Shown here: positions 1-8,311 of the stretch, piece after piece
Position numbering within the stretch: position 1 is the first letter of the stretch
Layout of the letters: every line of letters begins with the position of its first letter
Origin: Planctomycetota bacterium
GTDB lineage: Bacteria > Planctomycetota > UBA1135 > UBA2386
Assembly (NCBI GenBank): GCA_016713175.1
Contig: JADJPQ010000013.1
Location: forward strand, 62,001-126,000
Length of the DNA: 64,000 nt
Direction of reading: 5' to 3'
Notes under the pieces: generated by a model
The model's database searches: none
What the model was told of the DNA's origin: nothing
Seen by the model: only the letters and a program-made list of their open reading frames with translations
Program-made: the position numbers and the translations under genes

Positions 1-1186
1 CGAGCGCCGTGATGGTCACGTTGCCGTCGAGCGAACTCATCGCCAGACGGCGGAACGGATCGCCGCGACCGCGGCTGATCATCTGCACGCGCAGATTGCC
101 GGCGGGCAAGGTGTCCAGACGCACGTCGCCGAGTTGCAGTTCGCCGCCACCCACCGGCAACGCCGTCGGAATCACGGCGGTGATCGGCAAGTAGCAACGG
201 CCACCGTGCAGTTCGAGCTGGACCGTGCGCGCGGAACCATCCGCCATCGTGGCTCCCAAGCGCAGCAGAAAGCGCCCGTCGCTGTCGGTCTCGGCGCGCG
301 CTTCGCCAGCATGCACCAGCACGCACGGCAACGGTGCGCCGACCGCATCGACCACGCGGCCGCGCACCGTCGCCACCGCCGCCACATCGACCGCGAACGC
401 ATAGATGCCGAAGGTCGTCACCGCCTCGGTCATCCGCAGCCGACCGGCTCCCGAAGTCGCGGTACCGGCCACCTGCACCCAGGAACCCGAAGTCTGATCG
501 AGGCGGAACAGCGACGCTGTCGCGCCCCCGACCAGCTGCAGGTCGTCCGGAATCTCGAGCGTCGCCGCCGGCTGGAAGTTCGCCGTGCTGTCGTGCACGA
601 AGATGCCGCGGCTGAAGATCCGCGCGCCGGAATCGGCCGTTGGCAATGTGCCGGGCAGGTGCTCGGTCGTCACGCTGCCGGTGCGCAACGTGTAGCGCGA
701 GGTCAGGCCGGGCGGGGCCCCGGTCAGCGCGCCCACCGGAATCTCGATCCGCGCACCGCTGGTCGCGGTGTCGTCGAGCACGGTGATGCCCGGCACCGAG
801 AAGCCGAGTTCGACGCCCACACTGCCCGACAGATCGGGCAGGTGCACCGCCTTCGCCAATTGCTGGCCGGCGAAGACCTCGCGCACCCGCAGATCCGGCA
901 ACAGATCGCCGGCGACCGCCGCCGCGGCCGCACCCGACACGAACAGAACGTGTTCACCGCGCAGATCCGCCAGCAGGTCGGTCCGCCCCGAGCGTCCGGT
1001 CACCGCCGTGATCGCGCCGGTCACCACGTTCGCGGCGCTGACTCCACGGTTGTCGTCATCGAGCACCAGCACCTTGCACGACGCGTCCGGCAAACGATCG
1101 AGCACCGGACCGACATCGGAGCCGCGCCCATTGCAGGCCGCCAGCACGACCAGCCCGGATGCCAGAGGCCGCGTGAACCCGTTCAT
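1..1186 (-). CDS. Lipoprotein with carboxypeptidase-regulatory-like domain (3' end outside window)
   Basis: The gene starts with ATG at 1186-1184, inside the stop of the upstream peptidase gene (ATGA overlap), and runs off the left edge after about 395 codons. The N-terminus is a lipoprotein signal ending in the lipobox LVVLAAC, so the product is probably anchored in a membrane facing the periplasm. The middle is beta-rich and low in recognisable motifs. Around residues 285-345 there is a segment beginning VRGRVVDAVGAPLP that looks like a carboxypeptidase-regulatory or Ig-like beta-sandwich. Function unknown. The overlap suggests co-translation with the M28 peptidase. Confidence 0.8.
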   Translation of the reverse strand, partial: MNGFTRPLASGLVVLAACNGRGSDVGPVLDRLPDASCKVLVLDDDNRGVSAANVVTGAITAVTGRSGRTDLLADLRGEHVLFVSGAAAAAVAGDLLPDLRVREVFAGQQLAKAVHLPDLSGSVGVELGFSVPGITVLDDTATSGARIEIPVGALTGAPPGLTSRYTLRTGSVTTEHLPGTLPTADSGARIFSRGIFVHDSTANFQPAATLEIPDDLQLVGGATASLFRLDQTSGSWVQVAGTATSGAGRLRMTEAVTTFGIYAFAVDVAAVATVRGRVVDAVGAPLPCVLVHAGEARAETDSDGRFLLRLGATMADGSARTVQLELHGGRCYLPITAVIPTALPVGGGELQLGDVRLDTLPAGNLRVQMISRGRGDPFRRLAMSSLDGNVTITAL

Positions 1187-2559
1187 CGATCCCTCCCGCT
1201 GCTGCTGCCGGTCCGGGTCGGTGCGCGATCCGGTTCCGGTGGCGTCGCGACGCGACTGCGACTGCCATCGGCGCCGACGCTGCGGACGCCGACGACCATG
1301 TCGTCGAGCACGACGCCCGGCAACACCGCGCTCAGCGCGCCGGCGCGACGACCGGGTTCGACCACGACATCGGTCCGCCGCACCGCACCTTGCCAATCGG
1401 GCGCGGTCGTCTCACGCCAGACGAACTCGCAATCCTCGACACCAGCCGGCAAGGTGAACGCAATCCTGGTGTCATAGCGATCGCGCAGCAGTGCAGCGCT
1501 CTGCACCACCGGCGGCGGCGGCGCCGAGGCCAGTTCGGCCAGGGTCGCGACCACGACCCGCGCGACGTTGGCCATGAACGCGAAGTCGCAGAACTCGGGC
1601 AGGTCGCCGTACGGGCGGCCGTCGCGTTCGGTGACGTTGGCGTGCTGGCGCGAGAAGTCCTCGCGCGGCTCGGTCAGGCGGATCGCCGGATAGCCGGCAT
1701 CGAAAAACGACCGATGGTCGCCGCCGCGACCGTAGCGATCGCCGCGGAAGATCAGCTTCACGGTGAATCCGGGCACGTGCGTCGCTGCCGCGAACGTGCA
1801 GGCGCGGGCCATGCTGCGGCCGTAGCTGTCGTTGCCCGATGGGGCGTAGCTGAAGCAGCGCAACCAGGAGTCGTGGCGTTGGCCATCCATGCCGAGCGTG
1901 TTGCCGACGATGTCGCAGGTGATCATGCCGTCGACGTTGGCGCTGGCCTTGGCAAGTTCCTCCGCATGGGCGGCGGAACCGAGCAGACCCTGCTCTTCGC
2001 CGTCATACGCGGCGAACACGATCGTCGCCGGGAACTCGCTCGCCGCCATCGCCCGGCAGGCAGCCAGTGCCACGGCCGTGCCGGAGGCATCATCACTGGC
2101 ACCCGGCGCGGCGCCCGCGCCATCGGCTTCGCGGCCGTTGCGCGAATCGTAGTGCCCGCCGATCACGTAGATCCGGTCCGGATCGGTCGTGCCGCGCAGC
2201 GTCGCCAGCACGTTGACGATCGGGATCTCACGCGGCAGACCAGCACGCGCGCACGGCCGCGTCGCTTCCTGCAGGCGCACCGTCAACCTCCCGCCGCTCG
2301 CGGCGACACAGGCCTCGAACTGTTCGCGCAGCCACCGCCGCGCCGCCCCGGTGCCTGCGGTTGCACTGTCGGTGGCCGACAGCACATGCCTGGTCCCGAA
2401 CGAGGCCAACGTCCGCACATCGCTCTCCAGCCGCGCTGGTTCGATCCTGGCCAGCAGCGCCGCGACCTTGTCGCGGATCGGCACCGGCGTCTGGGCCCCC
2501 GCCGGCACCACGGCGAGGCAGAACGGCAACAGCAACGCCGCGACGCGATGGTCGTTCAT
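1183..2559 (-). CDS. Secreted M28-family zinc aminopeptidase
   Basis: This encodes 458 residues with an N-terminal signal peptide ending near GAQTP. The core is an M28 peptidase: GGHYDS carries the first zinc His, ASDDASG the bridging Asp, DGEEQGL the catalytic Glu and a metal Glu, CDIVGN a further Asp, and the late RQHANVTER supplies the last His. The enzyme should remove N-terminal residues from peptides outside the cytoplasm. A beta-rich extension of about 100 residues follows. Both ends overlap neighbours by 4 bp, so it belongs to the gpmI operon, an unexpected partner for a glycolytic gene. Confidence 0.9.
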   Translation of the reverse strand: MNDHRVAALLLPFCLAVVPAGAQTPVPIRDKVAALLARIEPARLESDVRTLASFGTRHVLSATDSATAGTGAARRWLREQFEACVAASGGRLTVRLQEATRPCARAGLPREIPIVNVLATLRGTTDPDRIYVIGGHYDSRNGREADGAGAAPGASDDASGTAVALAACRAMAASEFPATIVFAAYDGEEQGLLGSAAHAEELAKASANVDGMITCDIVGNTLGMDGQRHDSWLRCFSYAPSGNDSYGRSMARACTFAAATHVPGFTVKLIFRGDRYGRGGDHRSFFDAGYPAIRLTEPREDFSRQHANVTERDGRPYGDLPEFCDFAFMANVARVVVATLAELASAPPPPVVQSAALLRDRYDTRIAFTLPAGVEDCEFVWRETTAPDWQGAVRRTDVVVEPGRRAGALSAVLPGVVLDDMVVGVRSVGADGSRSRVATPPEPDRAPTRTGSSSGRDR

Positions 2560-4097
2560 GTGAGCAGGTCCATGCCATCCATGCCGGGATCGGCCGGCAA
2601 ACCGAGGATCGGCAGCAACGTCGTGGCGATGTCGCACAACCGACCCTGCGCGCGCAGTCTCCGGCCGCGCACGGCCTCGCCGCACAGCAGCAGCGGCACC
2701 GGATTGGTGGTGTGCGCCGTGTGCGGCTCGCCGGTCACCGGATCGACCATCATCTCGACGTTGCCGTGATCGGCCGTGATCGCGACCGTGCCACCGAGTG
2801 CCAGATACGCCGGCACGATCCGCGCCAGGCACCGGTCGATCGTCCGCACCGCCGCGATCGCCGCCGGCAGGATGCCGGAGTGGCCGACCATGTCGGCGTT
2901 GGCGAAGTTCAACACGGTGACGTCCGGGCGTTCCTGCCCGGCGAGTTCGTGCAGCAGCTTGTCGGTGACTTCCGGCGCCGACATCTCCGGTTGCAGGTCG
3001 TAGGTCGCGACCTTCGGACTCGGCACCAGCACGCGCCGTTCGTGCGGATACTCCTTCTCGTCGCCGCCGGAGAAGAAGAACGTCACGTGCGCGTACTTCT
3101 CGGTCTCGGCGATGCGCAATTGGCGCAGCCCGTTGCGGGCGACGATCTCCGGGAAGATGCCCTTCAGGTTCTGCGGTGCGAACGCCACCGGACACGGGAA
3201 GTCGTCGCGGTAGCGCGTCATCGTCACGAAGTGCACGATCGGCACGGTCGCGCGGGCGAAACCGGCGAAGTCCTTGCCGACGAACGCCTCGGTCAGCTGT
3301 CGGCCGCGATCGGTGCGGAAATTGAAGAACAGCACCGCATCGCCGGTGCGCACGCGGCCCTGATCGATCGAGCCGATCACCGTCGCCGCGACGAATTCGT
3401 CGCCTTCGCTGCGGGCATAGGCGTCGGCAACTGCCTGCTGGGCACTCGCCGCTTGCAGGCCGTGACCCAAGGTCAACGCATCGTAGGCCTTCTGCACGCG
3501 ATCCCAGCGTTTGTCGCGGTCCATCGCGAAGTAGCGGCCGACGACCGTGCCGATCCGGCCGGTGTGCAGTTCCTGCATCCACCGTTCGACCGTCGCCAGA
3601 TACGGCTGCGCCGAGCGCGGCGGCGTGTCGCGGCCATCCAGGAACGCATGCAGCACGACGCGGTCGCCGGTCAGCCCTTCCTGCTTGCACAACTGCAGCA
3701 GCGCGCGCAGGTGCTGATCGCTCGAGTGCACACCACCATCGGACACCAGCCCGAGCAGGTGCAAGGTGCCGCCGGTGCGCCGCGCCTCGGCCACGGCCGA
3801 CAGCAGTGCTTCGTTGCGGAAGAACACGCCATCGCGGATCGCCTTGTCGATCCGGGTGATCTCCTGATAGACGACGCGACCGGCGCCGATGTTCAGGTGA
3901 CCGACCTCGCTGTTGCCCATCAGGCCACACGGCAGACCGACGTCTTCACCGCTGGCCTGCAACAACGCCACCGGCCAGCGCTGCCGCAGGTCCTGCAGGA
4001 ACCGCGGCTCGGCCGCGGTCACCGCATTGGTCGGCGACGGCGCCGCTTCGCCGAACCCATCGAGCACGCACAGCAGCAACGGCGGACGCGCACTCAT
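2556..4097 (-). CDS. gpmI: 2,3-bisphosphoglycerate-independent phosphoglycerate mutase
   Basis: This 513-residue protein has the usual length for the cofactor-independent mutase that interconverts 3- and 2-phosphoglycerate in glycolysis. Visible signatures are LCVLDGFGE at the N-terminus, GNSEVGHLNIGAG with the phospho-accepting Ser, the DGRDTPP segment, and the late metal motifs VGHSG and ITADHGNVEMM. The start is chosen at the ATG overlapping the stop of the upstream cyclodeaminase-like gene. It is a cytoplasmic, two-metal alkaline-phosphatase-superfamily enzyme. Confidence 0.97.
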   Translation of the reverse strand: MSARPPLLLCVLDGFGEAAPSPTNAVTAAEPRFLQDLRQRWPVALLQASGEDVGLPCGLMGNSEVGHLNIGAGRVVYQEITRIDKAIRDGVFFRNEALLSAVAEARRTGGTLHLLGLVSDGGVHSSDQHLRALLQLCKQEGLTGDRVVLHAFLDGRDTPPRSAQPYLATVERWMQELHTGRIGTVVGRYFAMDRDKRWDRVQKAYDALTLGHGLQAASAQQAVADAYARSEGDEFVAATVIGSIDQGRVRTGDAVLFFNFRTDRGRQLTEAFVGKDFAGFARATVPIVHFVTMTRYRDDFPCPVAFAPQNLKGIFPEIVARNGLRQLRIAETEKYAHVTFFFSGGDEKEYPHERRVLVPSPKVATYDLQPEMSAPEVTDKLLHELAGQERPDVTVLNFANADMVGHSGILPAAIAAVRTIDRCLARIVPAYLALGGTVAITADHGNVEMMVDPVTGEPHTAHTTNPVPLLLCGEAVRGRRLRAQGRLCDIATTLLPILGLPADPGMDGMDLLT

Positions 4098-4715
4098 GCA
4101 AGCATCTCGTCGACGCGCTTGCCGAACGCCGCCTGCTGCCGGCGGATCTCGTCGCGCACCGCGATCGCGCGTTCCATGGTCCGACCGGCCAGATCCTTGT
4201 CCTCGAGCGACCCGGCGTTGATCTGCACGTTCAGGAACGCGCCTTCGCCGGCAGCCAGCAACAGCGCCGCGCCCGCCGCCAGATCCGAGGCGATCGTCTT
4301 GCCCACACAACCGAGCACGCCCTGCATCACGGTGAACACTTCGCGCACCATGCCGAGCGTCTGCTCGGGCACGACCATCGCGCCGACCAGAGCTTCCTGG
4401 ATCGCCCGCGACCGCGCCGCCTTCTGCCCATCGGTGTCCTTCGGCATCCCGTAGGCCGCCGACACCGCATCGAACGACCGGCAATCGCGTTCGGCCATCG
4501 GCAGCAACCGCTGCCCGCAGTCGTCGAGCTGGCTCGGCGCGCGCCAGCTCGCCTTCGCGATCGACATTGGCCTTCTTGCCGCGCGAAAACCGCACGACCA
4601 TCAGGAACAGGGCAGTGCCCATGCAGCCCGCCATGGCGGCGGCGGCGCCACCGCCGGGAGTCGGGGTGCGCGCGGCAAGAGCGTCGATCAACTTGACGAA
4701 CGGCTGGTCCAGCAT
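4094..4715 (-). pseudogene. Formimidoyltetrahydrofolate cyclodeaminase/FchA-like protein, interrupted by a frameshift
   Basis: The family (FTCD_C/FchA) acts on formimino- or methenyl-tetrahydrofolate. The N-terminal part (from 4715) carries the conserved TPTPGGGAAAAMAG and FSRGKK motifs, but that frame loses similarity near 4550. The remainder, including RDCRSFDAVSAAYGMPK and the helical C-terminus ending at 4094, lies in the next frame. The total of 622 bases is one more than a multiple of three, so a single extra base near 4540-4560 would explain it. With that base removed the protein is about 206 residues, normal for FchA. It may be a pseudogene, a sequencing error, or a C-terminal fragment started at 4567. 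The stop overlaps gpmI. Confidence 0.75.
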
Positions 4716-4784
4716 CAGGCTCTTGAGTCTCGGGGCCCGCCTGCGGCGGTCAAGGCCGACCCGGTATCCGAGGCAAAACGAGCC

Positions 4785-5396
4785 ATGCGCCTGCTTCGAG
4801 CCGCCACCGCCGCCGCGTTCTTGTTGTCGACCTCCGGTTGCGCCGCACCCGATCTGCCGCTGCGCACGTTCGGGCGGCTGCTGGCGGAATCGCCGCAGGA
4901 TCAGCCTGCCAGGCTGTGGTTCGCCGACGGCGAACTGATCGGCGTCGCGGTCGCGACCGGACCGGGGTCGTTGCCGCAACCGGTCCGGACAACCCTGGAC
5001 GCGATCGCTCCCGGCGGGCAGACGGTGTTCGTCGGCCGCGAATGGGGCCCGCGCGGCGATGGCCACCGGATCGAGAAGCTCTACGACGATCTGCCGGGCC
5101 AGCCGGCCGGCGAACGACCGCACTTCCGCAGCGTGTTGCTCGATCCGGCCGGCACGGTGCTCGAACGTACGCACTCGGTGCCGATCCCACGGGTACCGCG
5201 GCGGGTGCTCGACGCGGGCATGACCGCGGGACTCGACATCGAGCGGGTGGAGATCGTCTCCGGGCCAGCGCAGGAAGAAGGTTGGCGGATCACCACCAGG
5301 ACCCGCTCCGGCTGGACGTTCGTGGTCGAGACCTCGCTGATCGGCGAAGTGCGCGCCAGCTCGAGGGCGTGCATCGCGACGGTGATGGCGCACTGA
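4785..5396 (+). CDS. Putative lipoprotein of unknown function
   Basis: This encodes 203 residues. The N-terminus MRLLRAATAAAFLLSTSGC is a clear lipoprotein signal with Cys at residue 19. The mature part has no domain I recognise; it looks like a small alpha/beta or beta-rich periplasmic protein. The start codon lies 69 bp from the divergent cyclodeaminase-like gene, so the two probably share a promoter region. Function unknown. Confidence 0.75.
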   Translation: MRLLRAATAAAFLLSTSGCAAPDLPLRTFGRLLAESPQDQPARLWFADGELIGVAVATGPGSLPQPVRTTLDAIAPGGQTVFVGREWGPRGDGHRIEKLYDDLPGQPAGERPHFRSVLLDPAGTVLERTHSVPIPRVPRRVLDAGMTAGLDIERVEIVSGPAQEEGWRITTRTRSGWTFVVETSLIGEVRASSRACIATVMAH

Positions 5397-5434
5397 GCGA
5401 CGCGCGGAACCGCCGGTGGCACGGGAAGTTTGGG

Positions 5435-5463
5435 TTTGCCGGCCGCATCCGCCCTGCCTACTC
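5435..5463 (+). promoter_or_regulatory. Possible promoter before the first DUF3332-like gene
   Basis: A TTGCCG hexamer at 5436-5441 and TACTCT at 5458-5463 are separated by 16 bp, a plausible sigma-70-like arrangement, about 55 bp before the ATG at 5518. This is a visual match only. Confidence 0.3.
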
Positions 5464-5517
5464 TGCCCGGGTGCGAGGTCGCGACTTCCGCGTCTTCGCC
5501 GCTTCCCGAGGAACAAC

Positions 5518-5862
5518 ATGCGCAAGCTGCTTGCCACCATCGCGATGTCCGCCGTCGCGCTCTCGTTCACTTCGTGCTCCGCCGGACCACACCAGCTGAA
5601 GCGCTCGGTGGATGACTGGGATCAGAAGATGTACGTCAACAGCCCGTGGGTGAACGGCGTGCTGTGGTTCTTCCCGGTGTTCCCGATCTGTCACTTCGTC
5701 GCCGGCATCGGCGACTTCTTCGTGACCGACGCCTACGCGTTCTGGTTCAACGACGCCTGGGACGGCAAGGGCACCGGCTTCCAGCACGCGGACATCACTG
5801 CCGACCAGAAGTGGGGCAGCATGCTCGTCGGCGACGGCAAGTGGCTGAGCGCCGGCAAGTAG
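5518..5862 (+). CDS. Small DUF3332-like lipoprotein (copy 1)
   Basis: This encodes 114 residues. The signal ends in the lipobox LSFTSC. The mature protein has SAGPHQLKRSVDDWDQKMYVN, then a hydrophobic stretch (VLWFFPVFPICHFVAGIGDFF) and AYAFWFNDAW, an arrangement like the DUF3332 lipoproteins. The start at 5518 is chosen because it places the signal peptide at the N-terminus; a longer frame upstream adds only Pro/Arg-rich sequence. It has a close paralogue at 5984. Function unknown; probably envelope-anchored with one membrane-associated hairpin. Confidence 0.75.
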   Translation: MRKLLATIAMSAVALSFTSCSAGPHQLKRSVDDWDQKMYVNSPWVNGVLWFFPVFPICHFVAGIGDFFVTDAYAFWFNDAWDGKGTGFQHADITADQKWGSMLVGDGKWLSAGK

Positions 5863-5879
5863 CCGAGCGTGATCCCATC

Positions 5880-5912
5880 AACGCCATCGTCGGCAACGCC
5901 GGCGATGGCGTT
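5880..5912 (+). terminator. Strong hairpin between the two DUF3332-like genes
   Basis: AACGCCATCG (5880-5889) pairs perfectly with CGATGGCGTT (5903-5912), and the enclosed CGGC/GCCG adds a second stem around an AAC loop. No T-run follows, so it may be a factor-dependent terminator, an mRNA-stabilising hairpin, or part of the leader of the next gene. Confidence 0.5.
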
Positions 5913-5983
5913 GTCGCGTACGGACGTGACGCTCGTCGCTTCCCTGCCCCCACGCAATCGTGGTATTCGTGCTCGTCGGAACC

Positions 5984-6337
5984 ATGGCCACCAAGCTGCC
6001 CGCCGTCGCGATGCTGGGCATCGCGTTCTCGCTGACCTCCTGCCTCGCCGGGCCGCACCAACTGCGCCGGACCATCGACGACTGGGAGAACAAGACCTAC
6101 GTCAACAGCCCGCTGCTGGCGGTCGGCATGTGGATCGTGCCGGTGTTTCCCCTGCTGACGGCAGGCGCGATGGCCGGCGACTTCCTGATCACCGATCCGT
6201 ACGCGTTCTGGTTCCGCGACATCTGGTCCAACAGCGGCACCGGCTACCGCCACTACCACTCCGAGTTCACCAACGGCCACATGCCGAGCCTGCTCGACCC
6301 AGGCGTCGGCTGGCTGTCGGTCACTTTGGAGAAGTGA
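5984..6337 (+). CDS. Small DUF3332-like lipoprotein (copy 2)
   Basis: This 117-residue protein is a paralogue of the gene at 5518. Shared features are the lipobox (LTSC here), AGPHQL, IDDWENKTYVNSP, PVFPL followed by a hydrophobic stretch with GDF, and YAFWFRDIW. The start at ATG 5984 gives a normal signal peptide; an in-frame ATG at 5960 would add eight residues. Its 3' end overlaps the convergent lipoprotein gene by 17 bp. Function unknown. Confidence 0.72.
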   Translation: MATKLPAVAMLGIAFSLTSCLAGPHQLRRTIDDWENKTYVNSPLLAVGMWIVPVFPLLTAGAMAGDFLITDPYAFWFRDIWSNSGTGYRHYHSEFTNGHMPSLLDPGVGWLSVTLEK

Positions 6338-6986
6338 CCGGCGCGCGCGTCCACTCGACCAGTTCGATCATCGACTCGCCGATCAACTGCCGCACTTCGA
6401 GGCCCGGCTCCGGTGCGTACCAGATCACCGTCGACCGATCGAGGAAGCGCTGGCCCTCGATCAGCAGCCGCGCCGTCCGCACGATCCGCAGCGCCGAGAA
6501 CGTACCGGCGGCGACGGTGATGGTGTCCAGGCCTTCGACTTCGTAGCTGACCTGCAGCGGCAACGCCGGCCCGCCGCGCGAGCGCTCGACGAACTCGCAG
6601 CGCCACTTCTTGCCGACCCACAGCGGCCAGTGGCAACGGGTGTCGACCGGCGACAGCAACCGCGTCGCCTCGTCGCCATCCGCCGCCCACTCGCCGAGGA
6701 TGCCGAGATCGAGATCGCGCCGCATCCGGTTGCCGTCGTCGCTGACCAGCAGGTAGCCGGCGGGCCCGGCTTCGGCCACGGTGAAGCGCAACCGGGCCTG
6801 CGCCCCGCGCAACAGCACGAATGCGTCGCCGACCCGCCATTCCGGCCGCTGCCAGATCGGCGCGCCTGCCGGCGGCGCCGGGTCCGCGACGACGACACCC
6901 CGCCCTTCGCCTTCGGGCATCGGCGCCGGAGCAGCGCAGGCGCAGAGCCACGACACCGCCAGACAAGACCACGACAGACCACGCAT
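6321..6986 (-). CDS. Putative lipoprotein of unknown function
   Basis: This encodes 221 residues starting at ATG 6986-6984. The signal MRGLSWSCLAVSWLCAC has a Cys suitable for lipidation. The C-terminal half (RCEFVER, VEGLDTITVAAGTFSALRIVRT, VIWYAPEPGLEVRQLIGES) is a beta-rich pattern seen in periplasmic proteins of the DUF3108-like type: an intermediate chain measuring conversion of a stored quantity into a surface protein is not implied. Function unknown. It is convergent with the second DUF3332-like gene and divergent from threonine synthase. Confidence 0.72.
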   Translation of the reverse strand: MRGLSWSCLAVSWLCACAAPAPMPEGEGRGVVVADPAPPAGAPIWQRPEWRVGDAFVLLRGAQARLRFTVAEAGPAGYLLVSDDGNRMRRDLDLGILGEWAADGDEATRLLSPVDTRCHWPLWVGKKWRCEFVERSRGGPALPLQVSYEVEGLDTITVAAGTFSALRIVRTARLLIEGQRFLDRSTVIWYAPEPGLEVRQLIGESMIELVEWTRAPVTSPK

Positions 6987-7073
6987 GTCCGCAGGATGCA
7001 ACAGCATCGCCGGCGATGCCAGAACGATGTCGCGCGCGTTGCCCGCACCGGCGGTGGCGCGTTCGATGCCAGC

Positions 7074-8297
7074 ATGTTCCGAAGCCACCTCGAGGCCACC
7101 CACGATGGCACGCGCTTGCCGATCGACTCGTTGCAGACGAGCCATCGCGACAAGCCGATCGTGGTCCGCTACGACCTGCCGGCGATTGCGCGGGCGGTGC
7201 GCCGCGACGACCTCGCCCGACGACCAGCGACGATGTGGCGCTGGCGCGAGCTGCTGCCGTTCGCCGACGAACGCGACATCGTCTCGCTCGGCGAAGAATG
7301 GACCCCACTGTTGGACTGCCCGCGATTGGCGGCGCACTTCGGAGTCCGCAAGTTGTGGATCAAGGACGAAGGCCACCTGCCGACCGGCTCCTTCAAGGCT
7401 CGTGGCATGGCGATGGCGGTGACGATGGCCAGAGCGCTCGGCGTGCAACATCTGGCGGCGCCGACCGCTGGCAACGCCGGCAGCGCGTTGGCGGCCTACG
7501 CCGCCCGCGCCGGACTGCGCTGCACGATCCTGATGCCCGACGACACGCCGATCGTCAACCAGCTCGAAGCCCATTGGTACGGCGCGCGCGCGTTCCTGGT
7601 CGACGGTCTGATCCACGACTGCGGCGCCATCGTCAAGGAGGGCGCGGCCCGCGGGCTGTGGTTCGACATGTCGACGATGAAGGAGCCGTACCGGCTCGAG
7701 GGCAAGAAGACGATGGGGCTCGAACTGGTCGAACAGCTCGGCTGGCGGCTGCCCGACGCGATCTTCTATCCGACCGGCGGCGGCACCGGCCTGATCGGCA
7801 TGCACAAGGCGTTCCTCGAACTGCGCGATCTCGGCTGGCTCGAGGCAGCGGCGCCGCTGCCGCGACTGTTCGCCTGTCAGGCGGCGGGCTGCGCGCCGAT
7901 CGTCGAAGCATTCACGCAAGGTCTCGACCGATCGCCGCCGATCGCCAACCCGCACACCGACGCATCCGGCCTGCGGGTGCCGCGGGCGTTCGCCGATTTC
8001 ATGATCCTCGATGCCGTACGGCAGACGCGCGGCGGCGCCCTGGCGGCGGCAGAAGCGACGCTGCGACCGTGGATGCGCATGACGATGGCGACCGAGGGCA
8101 TCGCCCTGTGTCCAGAAGCGGCGGCGTGCCTGGAGGGCCTGCAGCAGGCCCGGCGTTCGGGCCAGATCGGCGGCGACGCCGAGGTCGTCGTGTTCAACAC
8201 CGGAACCGCCAACAAGTACATCGAAGTGCTGCAGACCGAACTGCCGCGCTTGCAACGCGCGGCGATCGACTGGTCGTTGCTCGCGGGCGCTCGCTGA
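7074..8297 (+). CDS. thrC: Threonine synthase-like PLP enzyme
   Basis: This 407-residue fold-type II PLP enzyme should convert O-phosphohomoserine to threonine. Visible motifs are KDEGHLPTGSFKARG, with the PLP-binding Lys, APTAGNAGSALAAYAARAG for the phosphate/substrate loop, and YPTGGGTGLIGM for the PLP phosphate cup. The N-terminal region (VRYDL, then LGEEWTPLLDCPRLA) fits threonine synthase better than cysteine synthase or threonine dehydratase. The first 20 residues lack the Cys pairs seen in many threonine synthases. The start at 7074 lies 87 bp from the divergent lipoprotein gene. Confidence 0.88.
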   Translation: MFRSHLEATHDGTRLPIDSLQTSHRDKPIVVRYDLPAIARAVRRDDLARRPATMWRWRELLPFADERDIVSLGEEWTPLLDCPRLAAHFGVRKLWIKDEGHLPTGSFKARGMAMAVTMARALGVQHLAAPTAGNAGSALAAYAARAGLRCTILMPDDTPIVNQLEAHWYGARAFLVDGLIHDCGAIVKEGAARGLWFDMSTMKEPYRLEGKKTMGLELVEQLGWRLPDAIFYPTGGGTGLIGMHKAFLELRDLGWLEAAAPLPRLFACQAAGCAPIVEAFTQGLDRSPPIANPHTDASGLRVPRAFADFMILDAVRQTRGGALAAAEATLRPWMRMTMATEGIALCPEAAACLEGLQQARRSGQIGGDAEVVVFNTGTANKYIEVLQTELPRLQRAAIDWSLLAGAR

Positions 8298-8311
8298 CCG
8301 ACGATCCGGCG

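Noticed and set aside
134..1477. Long open frame on the + strand opposite the lipoprotein and peptidase genes
   Set aside because: It is Arg/His/Gly-rich with no domain and lies antisense to clear genes; long shadow frames are expected at this G+C content. The same applies to the frames at 2361-4454 and 34645-37344.
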